IMG/VR virus record: IMGVR_UViG_3300017917_003859
Span: 1-64,000 of that record
Direction: 5' to 3' (one strand)
Length of the DNA: 64,000 nt
From: a virus
Shown: piece by piece, positions 10,571-18,956 of the stretch
Position numbering within the stretch: position 1 is the first letter of the stretch
Layout: each line of letters starts with the position of its first letter
Position numbers and translations under genes: made by a program
The notes under the pieces: generated by a model
The model's database searches: none
The model's input: only the letters and a program-made list of their open reading frames with translations
Told to the model about the DNA's origin: nothing

Positions 10571-11608
10571 ATGTCATTTAGTAGATTAGATCCTCAAGAC
10601 TTTTTAATATCAGCTGACGCTATCACTTCAGCAATATGGACCAATTATGTTCCTACATTAACTGCTAATAGTATGTATACTTCTTCTACTCAAGCAGCAA
10701 GTACTGCTGGAGCTTATTATTTAAGTGTATATAATACTAGTTCAACTTTATCTACTGCAGAAATACAGTTTGATATTACTTATGGAAATAAAATAGGTAG
10801 TGGTAGTTTATGGTACGATTCTTCAGTACCTGGAGCTTCACCAACTAAAACTATATATGGTCAATATAGAAGTTTAGTTTTAGGAGATGAAAATGCTGAT
10901 TTTATTTTTGGTAATTACACTTCTTCACAATTTTTTGTTATTTCTGTTGAGAGAAATCGTTATAAAGAATCATTATTCCCAGGTTCATTAAGTTTAACTT
11001 TAGGATCAGGAAGTAATAGAATTACTTTAACTGATGATTCAAGAATTACTAATTCTAATGTATTTAAAGATGCGGGTCGAGTATATAATTTAGTAAGTGG
11101 TTCATCAGGAACCGTTTATACTGGAGTAAATTCTCGTGGATGGGCTGGAGGAGTAACAGCAGCCTCAGGATCATATGGTTGGTTTTTACCAGACATTGCT
11201 ACATTAATATTTAACCCAGAAGCATTATCTGCAGCTGTAGCTGATGGAGGAATTGAATTGTCAGCTAATACTGGATCTAATGTTATAAATACTAACCCAG
11301 CAATTTTGTATTCTTCACTAAAAACAGGGAGTAATTTTACTTTAAATTCCCAAGAAACTATAACTTCAGATTATGTATTTGTTAGAGCTAGAAATGCCGA
11401 ATACAATTACTCAGAAAATCCAAGTTTTATTTCTGGAAGTAATGGAACAGTATTGTATGATACATTTATAAATAATCCTCAAACTTTTGTAACTACTATA
11501 GGATTGTATAATGATAATAATGAATTATTAGCTGTAGCTAAATTATCAAAACCTCTTAAAAAGGATTTCACTAAAGAAATGCTTGTTAGAGTAAAATTAG
11601 ATTTTTAA
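10571..11608 (+). CDS. Virion structural protein, paralog 1 of 2
   Basis: This 345-residue protein has no recognised catalytic motif. Its C-terminal 75 residues (RARNAEYNYSENPSFISGS, then TTIGLYNDNNELLAVAKLSK) closely match the C-terminus of the next gene, so the two are tandem paralogs sharing a common C-terminal module. A plausible role is attachment of the two proteins to the same virion site with different N-terminal domains. It starts at an ATG with an A-rich leader, 19 bases after the previous gene. Structural assignment is inferred from context and composition. Confidence 0.65.
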   Translation: MSFSRLDPQDFLISADAITSAIWTNYVPTLTANSMYTSSTQAASTAGAYYLSVYNTSSTLSTAEIQFDITYGNKIGSGSLWYDSSVPGASPTKTIYGQYRSLVLGDENADFIFGNYTSSQFFVISVERNRYKESLFPGSLSLTLGSGSNRITLTDDSRITNSNVFKDAGRVYNLVSGSSGTVYTGVNSRGWAGGVTAASGSYGWFLPDIATLIFNPEALSAAVADGGIELSANTGSNVINTNPAILYSSLKTGSNFTLNSQETITSDYVFVRARNAEYNYSENPSFISGSNGTVLYDTFINNPQTFVTTIGLYNDNNELLAVAKLSKPLKKDFTKEMLVRVKLDF

Positions 11609-11611
11609 TGA

Positions 11612-12574
11612 ATGACTGCATTCAAACAATTTTCTTCTCAAGATTTAATAGTTACTCCCTTTAAAGTAAATAAAAATTTTACTTTTTTAGGGAGTAGCTC
11701 TCTTATTGCCTCTGATGTACAAATAGATAGATTTATAGGAACCAATTTAACTGGTACTTTTGACCCTCAAACCGATCCTACTACTGGATATATTAATACT
11801 GGTTCCTATCAAAGATTAGTATATAATTCTATTAAAGAATTGTATTATACTAATTTTTTATCTTCAAGTAAAGGAGATATATCTGTTTTAACTATTGAAG
11901 AAAAAGGAGTATTGATTCAAGCTAATAATCTTCAACCTCAATATGATAATTATCTTCAATCAACTTTAGTTCCACATAGATATTTTCCTACTAGTTCTGG
12001 AGCTCAAATAGGAGTAATATCTGTCCCCGTTAAATTATATGGAGAACAAATTAGTCCTAAAACTTTTACTATCAATACGCCAAATGGTAGTTTATTAGAA
12101 GATGGAGAAGGAAATTTATATTTTGATTCAAATCCGTATGTTTCTTCAGGATATGTTACGGATGATTATTTTTTAACTATAACTGGAAGTAAAATAGGTA
12201 ACATAATTTATCCCCATGGTATAGCTGTAATCACACTAGACTCAGTATCTGGATCATCAGGTTTAATCAATTCATTTACAACAGGTTCTGATGTAACTAT
12301 GTCTTTTTCTAGTACTTTCACTATTTATGAAACTCAATATAAATGTACTATTCGTGAAAGTGAATTTAACTTTAGTTTAAACCCAACTCTACTTTCAGGA
12401 AGTCTTAATGAATATATTTATAATTTTGCTACAGGATCATATTTTTCTCCTTACATAACTACTGTTGGATTGTATAATGAAAATCAAGATTTACTAGCTG
12501 TAGCTAAATTAGCTCAACCTCTCCCATCAAGTAGAACTACAGATATGAATATAATTGTTAATTTAGATAGATAA
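11612..12574 (+). CDS. Virion structural protein, paralog 2 of 2
   Basis: This 320-residue protein shares its C-terminal module with the preceding gene: RESEFNFSLNPTLLSGS and TTVGLYNENQDLLAVAKLAQ align with the corresponding paralog segments. The N-terminal 220 residues differ from the paralog and begin with a beta-rich region (FKQFSSQDLIVTPFKVNKNF). The start lies only three bases after the previous stop, indicating an operon. It is probably a tail or baseplate accessory protein that arose by duplication. Confidence 0.65.
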   Translation: MTAFKQFSSQDLIVTPFKVNKNFTFLGSSSLIASDVQIDRFIGTNLTGTFDPQTDPTTGYINTGSYQRLVYNSIKELYYTNFLSSSKGDISVLTIEEKGVLIQANNLQPQYDNYLQSTLVPHRYFPTSSGAQIGVISVPVKLYGEQISPKTFTINTPNGSLLEDGEGNLYFDSNPYVSSGYVTDDYFLTITGSKIGNIIYPHGIAVITLDSVSGSSGLINSFTTGSDVTMSFSSTFTIYETQYKCTIRESEFNFSLNPTLLSGSLNEYIYNFATGSYFSPYITTVGLYNENQDLLAVAKLAQPLPSSRTTDMNIIVNLDR

Positions 12575-12580
12575 ATTAAA

Positions 12581-13027
12581 ATGAGTAATTGGTTATATAA
12601 AAATAAAGTTATAGAAAAATTAGAAGATTTTCCCGAAGGTATTTATGGATTTATTTATGTTACTACTCATATTCCTACTGGTAAAAAGTATTTAGGTAAA
12701 AAATCTTTACATCACAATTTAACTAAAAAGCTTACTAAAAAAGAATTAACAGAACAAACGGGTCCTGGTAGAAAAGCTACTTCTAAAAAAGTACAAAAAG
12801 AATCTGATTGGAAAACATATTATGGATCAGAAGAATTTATTAAAAATTTAATCAAAGATAAAAAACAATCTGAATTTACACGTGAAATAATACATTTAGT
12901 TTCCAATAAAAAATTATTAACATATTATGAATGTAAATATCAGTTTACATATAATGTATTAGAATCGTCAGATTGGTTGAATACTAATATTTTAGGAAAA
13001 TTTTTTGCTAAAGATTTTTTAAATTAG
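12581..13027 (+). CDS. GIY-YIG-like endonuclease (SegE-like)
   Basis: This 148-residue protein has the core of a degenerate GIY-YIG nuclease domain: YGFIYVTTHIPTGKKYLGKK (about residues 22-41) matches the pattern GFIY-x-GKKYLGKK. A basic segment with RKATSKK follows, then SDWKTYYGSEEF. Short phage proteins with this layout are known in T4-like phages, where a SegE-like GIY-YIG class is recognised. It lies between structural genes and the replication genes. It could act as a homing endonuclease or as a resident nuclease. Family fairly certain, activity uncertain. Confidence 0.7.
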   Translation: MSNWLYKNKVIEKLEDFPEGIYGFIYVTTHIPTGKKYLGKKSLHHNLTKKLTKKELTEQTGPGRKATSKKVQKESDWKTYYGSEEFIKNLIKDKKQSEFTREIIHLVSNKKLLTYYECKYQFTYNVLESSDWLNTNILGKFFAKDFLN

Positions 13028-13047
13028 GACATTTAATTTACTTTTTT

Positions 13048-13055
13048 TATATTTG
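13048..13055 (+). promoter_or_regulatory. Possible Bacteroidota-type -7 box before the primase
   Basis: TATATTTG matches the known Bacteroidota -7 consensus TAnnTTTG and ends six bases before the primase ATG. No convincing TTG -33 element is present at the expected distance, and an eight-base match with two free positions is common in A+T-rich DNA. The spacing is also short for a transcribed leader, so this is a weak candidate. Confidence 0.2.
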
Positions 13056-13060
13056 TCTAA

Positions 13061-13996
13061 ATGTCTAATTCTCCTTTGATACATTTAATTGATTCAGTAT
13101 TGGGTCAAGGTAAATCTACTGCTCGCGGTAATAGAGCATATCATTGCCCTGAATGTAAACACCATAAATTGAAATTAGAAATTAATTTAGATGATTCATC
13201 TTCAAATTTTCAATCATATCAGTGTTGGGTGTGTGGATTTAAAGGTAAAAAATTATCTTCTTTATTTAGAAAATTATCAGTAGATTCTGATAAATTAAAT
13301 CAATTAAAATTATTAACAAATTCTCAATCATCAGAAAATAAAAATGAAGTTAATAATGTACAAGAAATTTTATTACCTGATGAATTTATACCATTACTCA
13401 GCTCTCCATTAAATAATTTAGTGGCTAAAAAAGCACTACATTACTTAAAAACTCGAAATATAACTAAAGAAGATATAATAAAATACAACATTGGATATTG
13501 TGAATATGGACCTTATTCTAATATGATTGTTATTCCATCATATGATAATAAGGGTAAATTAAATTATTTTTTTGGAAGAAGTTTTGAGCCTGGTTCTTCT
13601 TTAAAGAAAAATCCACCAATTTCTAGAAACATTATTCCTTTTGAATTATTCATTAATTGGAATGTGCCTGTTATATTATGTGAAGGTATGTTTGATGCTA
13701 TGGCTATTAAAAGAAATGCCATACCATTATTAGGAAAAAATATGCAATCTAATTTATTAAAACAACTTATAAAATCTTCTGTACAAAAAATATACATAGC
13801 TTTAGATAAAGATGCTATAAAACAGTCATTAAATTTTTGTGAAAAACTAATGAATGAAGGTAAAGAAGTATATTTAATAGATTTACAAGATAAAGATCCA
13901 AGTGAAATGGGGTTTGAAAAATTTACAATTCTTACCCAAAATACCAAACCATTAACTCTCTCAAATTTAATTGAGAAAAAATTACATATAATATGA
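13061..13996 (+). CDS. DNA primase, TOPRIM type
   Basis: This 311-residue protein is a DnaG/T4 gp61-like primase that would make RNA primers for phage DNA replication. A zinc-binding module is at the N-terminus, with Cys29-x2-Cys32 (YHCPEC) and Cys55-x2-Cys58 (CWVC). The TOPRIM domain follows, with the catalytic Glu208 in VILCEGMFDAMAI and the DxD-like acidic pair in IALDKDA (Asp249, Asp251). It overlaps the RecB-like nuclease gene by four bases (ATGA), so the two are coupled. T4 gp61 is about 340 residues, so this is near full length. No helicase gene is in the window. Confidence 0.88.
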   Translation: MSNSPLIHLIDSVLGQGKSTARGNRAYHCPECKHHKLKLEINLDDSSSNFQSYQCWVCGFKGKKLSSLFRKLSVDSDKLNQLKLLTNSQSSENKNEVNNVQEILLPDEFIPLLSSPLNNLVAKKALHYLKTRNITKEDIIKYNIGYCEYGPYSNMIVIPSYDNKGKLNYFFGRSFEPGSSLKKNPPISRNIIPFELFINWNVPVILCEGMFDAMAIKRNAIPLLGKNMQSNLLKQLIKSSVQKIYIALDKDAIKQSLNFCEKLMNEGKEVYLIDLQDKDPSEMGFEKFTILTQNTKPLTLSNLIEKKLHII

Positions 13997-14787
13997 TAGA
14001 AAAAAATGTAAATGTCTTTAAAAAAGACATCAAACGTATAGTTGAAATAGATTCTGAATCAAAACGAGTAAATTTACTTGATTTAAGATATTATACTAGA
14101 AATGGTAAATATTACCCTTCTGTAACTAGTATACTACAGTATATGCCTAAAAATAAATTTTTTGAAACTTGGCTTAAAGATGTTGGACATAATGCCGATA
14201 TAATTGCTAGAAAAGCAGCAGATGAAGGTACTCAAGTACATGATAGTATAGAAAAATATCTACAAGGTGAAAAATTAACATTTTTAGATGAAAATGGATA
14301 TTCTAAATATTCTTTAGAAGTTTGGAAAATGTTATTAAAATTCCATGATTTTTGGTCCACTCATAAACCAACATTAGTTGAAAGTGAAATCCATTTATTT
14401 TCAGATAAATACATATATGCTGGTACAGGTGACTTAATTGTAGAAATTAATAAAGAATTATGGTTGTTAGATATTAAAACTTCAAACTCTTTACACACAG
14501 CCTATGATTTACAGATAGCAGCATACGCTCAAGCATGGAATGAATTATATGAAGAAAAAATTAAAAGAATTGGTATTCTTTGGTTAAAATCATCAAAACG
14601 TGGGGAAGATAAAAAAGGTGAAAAAATTCAAGGTAAAGGTTGGGAAATATATGAACCTGTAAAATCTATTGAAGAAAATTTAACTATATTCAATTACATA
14701 TACGAATTATATAAATTAGACCACCCAGACGTAAAACCAACAGCTGAACAATTCCCTACGGAAATACAAATCGGTTCTGATATTTAG
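13993..14787 (+). CDS. RecB-like PD-(D/E)XK exonuclease
   Basis: This 264-residue protein has the ordered motifs of the RecB/Cas4 branch of PD-(D/E)XK nucleases: GTQVHDSIE (His83), SEIHLF (Glu132), AGTGDLIVE (Asp147), LLDIKTS (Asp160, Lys162) and QIAAYAQAW (Gln174, Tyr178). Such enzymes process DNA ends or single strands in recombination and repair. It begins inside the primase stop codon (ATGA overlap), supporting a shared replication or recombination role. Catalytic residues appear intact. The exact polarity and substrate cannot be read from sequence. Confidence 0.85.
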   Translation: MIEKNVNVFKKDIKRIVEIDSESKRVNLLDLRYYTRNGKYYPSVTSILQYMPKNKFFETWLKDVGHNADIIARKAADEGTQVHDSIEKYLQGEKLTFLDENGYSKYSLEVWKMLLKFHDFWSTHKPTLVESEIHLFSDKYIYAGTGDLIVEINKELWLLDIKTSNSLHTAYDLQIAAYAQAWNELYEEKIKRIGILWLKSSKRGEDKKGEKIQGKGWEIYEPVKSIEENLTIFNYIYELYKLDHPDVKPTAEQFPTEIQIGSDI

Positions 14788-14789
14788 TA

Positions 14790-14799
14790 TATTTATAAT
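14790..14799 (+). promoter_or_regulatory. Phage promoter-like motif (first of a double)
   Basis: TATTTATAAT followed by GGA lies 33 bases before the metallopeptidase ATG. A second weaker copy, TATTTATATTT, lies at 14810-14820, only a few bases from the start codon. This begins the accessory island. Confidence 0.55.
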
Positions 14800-14822
14800 G
14801 GACTTAGTCTATTTATATTTTC

Positions 14823-15266
14823 ATGAAGAAATTAGTTAACGAATTAATTAAGGATATATTACAAGAAGATTGTGGGTGCCAACATGATTCTATGAATTTT
14901 AAAGAAGCATTAGCATCTTTAACTAAATATATGTTGGATCAAGGTTTAAATATTAAACCACTACCTAAACTTAAATTAATTAATAATGATGTTTCTAATG
15001 CTTCAAATATTTTAGGTAAAACAGCATACTATAATCCATCAGATTGTTCTATTACTTTATATACTTTAAATCGTCATCCTAAAGATATATTACGTTCATA
15101 TGCTCATGAAATGATTCATCGTATTCAAGATAATGAAAATAGATTGAATAATGTTAATACTACTAATACAAATGAAGGTGGTGATTTAGATCAATTAGAA
15201 CGCGAAGCATATGAACATGGAAATATGACTTTTAGAAATTGGGAAGACTCAATCAAAAATGTATAA
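14823..15266 (+). CDS. Predicted zinc metallopeptidase with leader helix
   Basis: This 147-residue protein has a zincin motif, HEMIH (His95, Glu96, His99, in YAHEMIHRIQDNE). A downstream acidic stretch (LEREAYEHG, Glu126, Glu128, Glu131) is suitable for the third metal ligand as in gluzincins. The N-terminus KKLVNELIKDILQED is one of the recurring leader helices and ends in an [LI]-x-E tripeptide (LQE), followed by CGC. Removal of the leader would leave a compact small protease. The substrate is unknown. If the leader is a capsid-targeting signal, the enzyme could be packaged and injected to cut a host protein. Metallopeptidase fold is likely; the packaging idea is inference. Confidence 0.72.
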   Translation: MKKLVNELIKDILQEDCGCQHDSMNFKEALASLTKYMLDQGLNIKPLPKLKLINNDVSNASNILGKTAYYNPSDCSITLYTLNRHPKDILRSYAHEMIHRIQDNENRLNNVNTTNTNEGGDLDQLEREAYEHGNMTFRNWEDSIKNV

Positions 15267-15792
15267 ACTTACAGATCTATATAAACAACTTAAAGAAGAA
15301 GAACAAGCATCTCAAGTATCACAATATAAAATATTTTGTGATATGGATGGAGTATTATGTGATTTTGATGGTCGTTTTGAACAATTTTCTGGGATGTCTC
15401 CTAAAGAATATGAATCTAGATATGGTACTAAAAAATTTTGGGAATTAATAGATGATAAAGTAGGATATACATTTTGGTCTAAAATGCCATGGATGAAAGA
15501 TGGAAAACAACTTTGGTCTTATATTAGTAAATATAAACCATCTTTACTTTCAGCCCCATCACAAAAATCATCTTCTCGTTACGGAAAACGTTTATGGGTA
15601 CAAGAAAATTTACCTGGGGTTAAATTAATTCTAGCTAAACGTGAAAATAAACAAGATTATTCTAAATCTAACCATATACTTATTGATGATCGAGAAGATA
15701 ATATCAATGAATGGAATAGTCGTGGAGGAATAGGAATATTACATACATCAACTAATAATACTATTGAACAATTAAAACAACTAGGGCTATGA
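15259..15792 (+). CDS. HAD-type 5'(3')-deoxyribonucleotidase
   Basis: This 177-residue protein is a haloacid-dehalogenase-fold nucleotidase. Motif I is DMDGVLCDFD at residues 28-37 (nucleophile Asp28, general acid Asp30), motif II is near LLSAPSQ, and motif IV is HILIDDRE, the pattern of NT5C-like 5'(3')-deoxyribonucleotidases. It would hydrolyse nucleoside monophosphates and could adjust dNTP pools. The first 17 residues (YKLTDLYKQLKEEEQ) form a helix like the recurring leader, placed ahead of motif I. The gene overlaps the metallopeptidase gene by eight bases and the next gene by four. Confidence 0.82.
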   Translation: MYKLTDLYKQLKEEEQASQVSQYKIFCDMDGVLCDFDGRFEQFSGMSPKEYESRYGTKKFWELIDDKVGYTFWSKMPWMKDGKQLWSYISKYKPSLLSAPSQKSSSRYGKRLWVQENLPGVKLILAKRENKQDYSKSNHILIDDREDNINEWNSRGGIGILHTSTNNTIEQLKQLGL

Positions 15793-16325
15793 GTAAATAT
15801 AAATATAGATTAATTAAAGAACAGGAAGAACCAATGGATGGAGATAATTCTTTAGAAAGAACATTTTATGACATAGTTATTACTCCTGTAAATGCTTCTA
15901 TTGAAGAAACTATTAAAGCATTAGAAAATATAGAAAATTATGGACCATATATTCCTAATTTAAGAAATGTAGCTGTAGATGTAAATAAAGCAGTAGAAGA
16001 TTATTTTGGTCCTAGTCAAAGATTTGAAAAATTAAAAAAGGAAAAAGAACGTGGAAAACCATTTCCTATTAAAACTAAACAAGCAGTAGATGATTTTATT
16101 AAATCTTTAAAATCAAAACCTAATCTTTTAGTTTGGAAAATTGAAAATGATTCTTTAGTTTTTCCTTCAAAAAAGAATCCTTCTAAAAAAGTAACTCAAA
16201 ACATTATATCTACAGTAATGTCAAATGCTGATATAAAATATGATTTAGATGAAAAAGAATCATTAAATGAAAATAAAATTCGTGAAATTATTAAAAATCT
16301 AATCCATAAAAACTATGACAAATAG
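15789..16325 (+). CDS. Unknown protein with C-terminal leader-type helix
   Basis: This 178-residue protein has no recognised family. Its middle region (TFYDIVITPVNASIEETIKA) suggests a small alpha/beta fold. The last 21 residues (LNENKIREIIKNLIHKNYDK) carry the same amphipathic helix seen at the N-terminus of other island proteins, preceded by an LNE tripeptide. Its own N-terminus (YKYRLIKEQEEP) has a weaker version. Having the tag at the C-terminus argues that the helix is a functional module rather than a translation-start artefact. It overlaps the next gene by 11 bases. Confidence 0.6.
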   Translation: MSKYKYRLIKEQEEPMDGDNSLERTFYDIVITPVNASIEETIKALENIENYGPYIPNLRNVAVDVNKAVEDYFGPSQRFEKLKKEKERGKPFPIKTKQAVDDFIKSLKSKPNLLVWKIENDSLVFPSKKNPSKKVTQNIISTVMSNADIKYDLDEKESLNENKIREIIKNLIHKNYDK

Positions 16326-16884
16326 TGTTCTAAAAAAAGATTTCAAATCAGCTGATATTCAACGTCTCCGTAATTTAGTTCAGGGAAAAACTGAAGAAAA
16401 AACTACTGTAGGTGTAGGTTATAATAAAATACAAGAATTTCATGAAGAAGGAGATATATGGGAAGAAGATGGAAGACAATGGACTATCAAAAATGGCATT
16501 AAACAAAATATTACTAAATTAGATAAAGCTAAAAAATTAATAGTTATGCCTCTTTTTTGTCCAAGTTGTAATAATTTGATGAAAAAGAAAAATGATAAAT
16601 TATTTTATATCCAATACCACAGATGTCTTGATTGTCAGGTTGAATTCGAAACTGAATTACGTAGATTAGGATTGTGGGAAGAATATGAAAAAAATATTAT
16701 AAATACTGATCTTGATTATTTGATTGAAGATTATTCTGTATGGGTGGATGAAGTAATCAATGAGTCAAATGAAAGTTTTATAACTGAAGCCGGAGATGTA
16801 GAGCGCTGGGTAGGAACAACAAAGAAAAAATTATTAGAAAATAAGGAAGAAACCATTAAATATTTACAAAACCTAAAAAAATAA
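16315..16884 (+). CDS. Zinc-ribbon protein of T4-like phages
   Basis: This 189-residue protein has a zinc ribbon with two CxxC knuckles: LFCPSCNNL and RCLDCQVEFE (about residues 82-108). Upstream is a conserved-looking segment EEGDIWEEDGRQWTIKNGIK, which resembles uncharacterised proteins of T4-like marine phages. The C-terminal third is acidic and helical. A DNA- or RNA-binding or transcription-related role is possible from the zinc ribbon, but nothing in the sequence fixes it. It overlaps the preceding gene by 11 bases, within a tightly packed operon. Confidence 0.65.
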   Translation: MTNSVLKKDFKSADIQRLRNLVQGKTEEKTTVGVGYNKIQEFHEEGDIWEEDGRQWTIKNGIKQNITKLDKAKKLIVMPLFCPSCNNLMKKKNDKLFYIQYHRCLDCQVEFETELRRLGLWEEYEKNIINTDLDYLIEDYSVWVDEVINESNESFITEAGDVERWVGTTKKKLLENKEETIKYLQNLKK

Positions 16885-16886
16885 CT

Positions 16887-17504
16887 ATGTACTCTTTACT
16901 CATCACTATTTGTACAGCATTAATAACAGCAATTATAGGACCTATAGTAGTAGAATGGGCTAAAACTAAATTTTCATCTAATAAAAAATCGGATTTACTT
17001 GGTGAATCTATTTATGTTGATGAAAAAATAGATAAACAACTTGAAGTAATAATTAATGAATTAAATTGTGATAGAGTATGTATATCTCAATTTCATAATG
17101 GAGGTCATTTTTATCCAACCGGAAAATCTATTAAAAAATTTAGTATTTTTTATGAACGAACTACAGAATATGCTTCTTCAATAAAAGAAACATTTCAAAA
17201 TATTCCTGTATCTTTATTTCCTAAAGTATTCTATATTTTATATACTAATGGTGAATTAAATATACCTATTTGTAAATACAACACAACAGATTGTGGTATA
17301 TTCCAGGTTAATGGAAAAGATTATAAAACTAAATCTATGTATATGTTAGCCATAAAAGATTTAGATGATAATTTTATAGGTACATTAACTATATCCTTTT
17401 ATAATAAAGAAAGTGTACTTACATTAGAAGAATGGGTACTGTTGAGACAAAAAGTTGGTGCTATTGGTACAATTTTAACAGATTATTTACATAATAAAAG
17501 ATAA
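16887..17504 (+). CDS. Membrane-anchored GAF-like domain protein
   Basis: This 205-residue protein has one N-terminal transmembrane segment (LLITICTALITAIIGPIVV, residues 4-22) followed by a soluble domain of about 150 residues with GAF-like layout: CDRVCISQFHNGGHFYPTG, FSIFYERTTEY, then MYMLAIKDLDDNFIGTLTIS. GAF domains bind small ligands or report redox state. The charged linker (KTKFSSNKKSD) predicts a cytoplasmic domain tethered to the host membrane. No output domain is present, so it may act by protein contact. The GAF assignment is by pattern and moderate. It ends the operon; a new promoter-like motif follows. Confidence 0.6.
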   Translation: MYSLLITICTALITAIIGPIVVEWAKTKFSSNKKSDLLGESIYVDEKIDKQLEVIINELNCDRVCISQFHNGGHFYPTGKSIKKFSIFYERTTEYASSIKETFQNIPVSLFPKVFYILYTNGELNIPICKYNTTDCGIFQVNGKDYKTKSMYMLAIKDLDDNFIGTLTISFYNKESVLTLEEWVLLRQKVGAIGTILTDYLHNKR

Positions 17505-17523
17505 ATTTAATTAAATTTCATAA

Positions 17524-17537
17524 TATTTATAATAAAA
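17524..17537 (+). promoter_or_regulatory. Phage promoter-like motif
   Basis: A perfect TATTTATAATAAAA begins 21 bases before the next ATG, in a short A+T-rich gap. Confidence 0.7.
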
Positions 17538-17544
17538 TATCAAA

Positions 17545-17907
17545 ATGAATTCAACAAACATGACTAAATCTGATTTTAAAGCATATCTTCGTGAGATGAT
17601 TTTATATGAAGTTAAAAAAAAGAAAAAAAATAAACCCGAAGATGTAGCTCCTCAAGAAGATGTTGATATCAACATAGAAGCACCAGCGGAAGAAACACCA
17701 ACTGATACTACAACTCCTGAAATTTCTACAGAAGTTGATATAGATCCAAAAGTTAAAGCAATTCAAGATGCTTTAAATAAAGCATTAGCCAACGCTAAAG
17801 CATTAGGTGATGAAAAATTAGTAAATCAAATTGGTAATACTATCACTATGTTAGTTAGAACACAAGTAGTAGGACAGCAAGCTGTTGCTGAAAGTATTAA
17901 AAAATAA
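17545..17907 (+). CDS. Small acidic-linker protein with leader helix
   Basis: This 120-residue protein has a leader-like helix (TKSDFKAYLREMILYEVKKK, residues 7-26) with an LRE tripeptide, then a basic run. A long Pro/Glu/Thr-rich disordered linker follows (about residues 32-67), and then a helical C-terminal domain (KVKAIQDALNKALANAKALG). No known family. A second possible ATG lies five codons in (MTKSD); I keep the first because both fit. It is the first gene after a strong promoter-like motif and abuts the next gene with a one-base overlap. Confidence 0.6.
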   Translation: MNSTNMTKSDFKAYLREMILYEVKKKKKNKPEDVAPQEDVDINIEAPAEETPTDTTTPEISTEVDIDPKVKAIQDALNKALANAKALGDEKLVNQIGNTITMLVRTQVVGQQAVAESIKK

Positions 17908-18401
17908 TGGCACTCACTCCTAGAGAATTAGAATTAAAAAATAAATTATACAACCAGTATAAAAAAAATAAATCTAAATTCATAAAAGATTATGGGAAAG
18001 ATGCTGAACAAGTAATGATAGGGAGAGCAATTAAATTAGCAAAAAAGATGGCGGATCAAGATAATAAAAATAAAATTAAAGAAGCTATACGTAAAGCTTT
18101 ATCTAAACCTTTAGAAGAAGAAATTGACTCTAATTTATTTTTCACTCACCAAAAACCAGCAGCTCCTGTATCTCTTCCTAAACCAAAACCTCATAAAACT
18201 GATAAAGAAAATCCAATGGATATCATAATGTTAGATGTTCCATTAATTATACGTTTATTAGAATATGCTAGAGAAGATGCTAAAGAAGATGTAGATTTAC
18301 ATAATGTAGCTGAAAATTTAATTGAATTATCAAAAAACGGACAGGTACTAAATATGACTGATTATTCAAGCATAGTTTCACCTGATGAAAAAATTGATTA
18401 A
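17907..18401 (+). CDS. Unknown conserved phage protein with internal leader-type helix
   Basis: This 164-residue protein begins with a basic helical region (LYNQYKKNKSKFIKDYGKDA, then IGRAIKLAKKMA) of a type I associate with T4-like marine phages. Residues 54-72 (NKNKIKEAIRKALSKPLEEE) carry an internal copy of the recurring amphipathic helix ending in LEEE. The rest has a Pro-rich linker and an acidic helix (MLDVPLIIRLLEYAREDAKE). Function unknown. A prohead-protease cut after the internal helix would release the C-terminal half, but this is inference. Confidence 0.6.
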   Translation: MALTPRELELKNKLYNQYKKNKSKFIKDYGKDAEQVMIGRAIKLAKKMADQDNKNKIKEAIRKALSKPLEEEIDSNLFFTHQKPAAPVSLPKPKPHKTDKENPMDIIMLDVPLIIRLLEYAREDAKEDVDLHNVAENLIELSKNGQVLNMTDYSSIVSPDEKID

Positions 18402-18403
18402 AA

Positions 18404-18919
18404 ATGACTAGAAACGAATTAAGAGATAAAATAAAATTATTAGTTAAACAAGTATATAAAATTACTAATACTACTAAATCTACCCAAATAGATTTAGATT
18501 CAGCATCTCCTATATCTTTAGACACAGATCGTTTTCCAGTTTTAATTAAATTTCCTACTCTTAAAGATACTATTATCAAATTATTAACAGATCAATATGA
18601 TTTATTTATAAAAGATATTGAATGGGTAGCACCACGTCCAACTACATTTCGTATTATTTTAGCAAATGATCAACCCTTTTATTTAATTTATACTGATAGA
18701 TCATGGATTGGTAAAGTTGAAGGTAAAAAATATTATTTACTTAATTTAAGTGAAGAACAAAATTGTATTGAATCTATTGCTAGAATATTATCATACGGAG
18801 CTAAAATAGAAAAACCAGCAGAAAAAACACCTGCTCCTGAAACTACAACCCCAGAAACACCGGTTGCTCCTGAAACTCCAGTTGCTCCTGAAACACCTGT
18901 TGAAGAAATTCCTAAATAA
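18404..18919 (+). CDS. Unknown protein with leader helix and Pro-Glu-Thr repeat tail
   Basis: This 171-residue protein starts with the recurring amphipathic helix (TRNELRDKIKLLVKQVYK). A predicted alpha/beta domain follows (FPVLIKFPTLKDTIIKLL, RIILANDQPFYLIYTDRS). The C-terminal 35 residues form a low-complexity tail with repeats of APETPV (ETPVAPETPVAPETPVEE), likely an extended linker or spacer. No known family. It starts three bases after the previous stop and is followed by a 37-base gap. Confidence 0.6.
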   Translation: MTRNELRDKIKLLVKQVYKITNTTKSTQIDLDSASPISLDTDRFPVLIKFPTLKDTIIKLLTDQYDLFIKDIEWVAPRPTTFRIILANDQPFYLIYTDRSWIGKVEGKKYYLLNLSEEQNCIESIARILSYGAKIEKPAEKTPAPETTTPETPVAPETPVAPETPVEEIPK

Positions 18920-18956
18920 GGAATTTAATGTTAATTAAAGTTATAAAATATTAAAC

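Noticed and set aside
15239-15448. 69-codon frame overlapping two island genes
   Set aside because: It lies in a different frame across the start of the HAD nucleotidase, has unusual composition (many Leu/Phe/Asn with no domain), and the nucleotidase frame explains the region.
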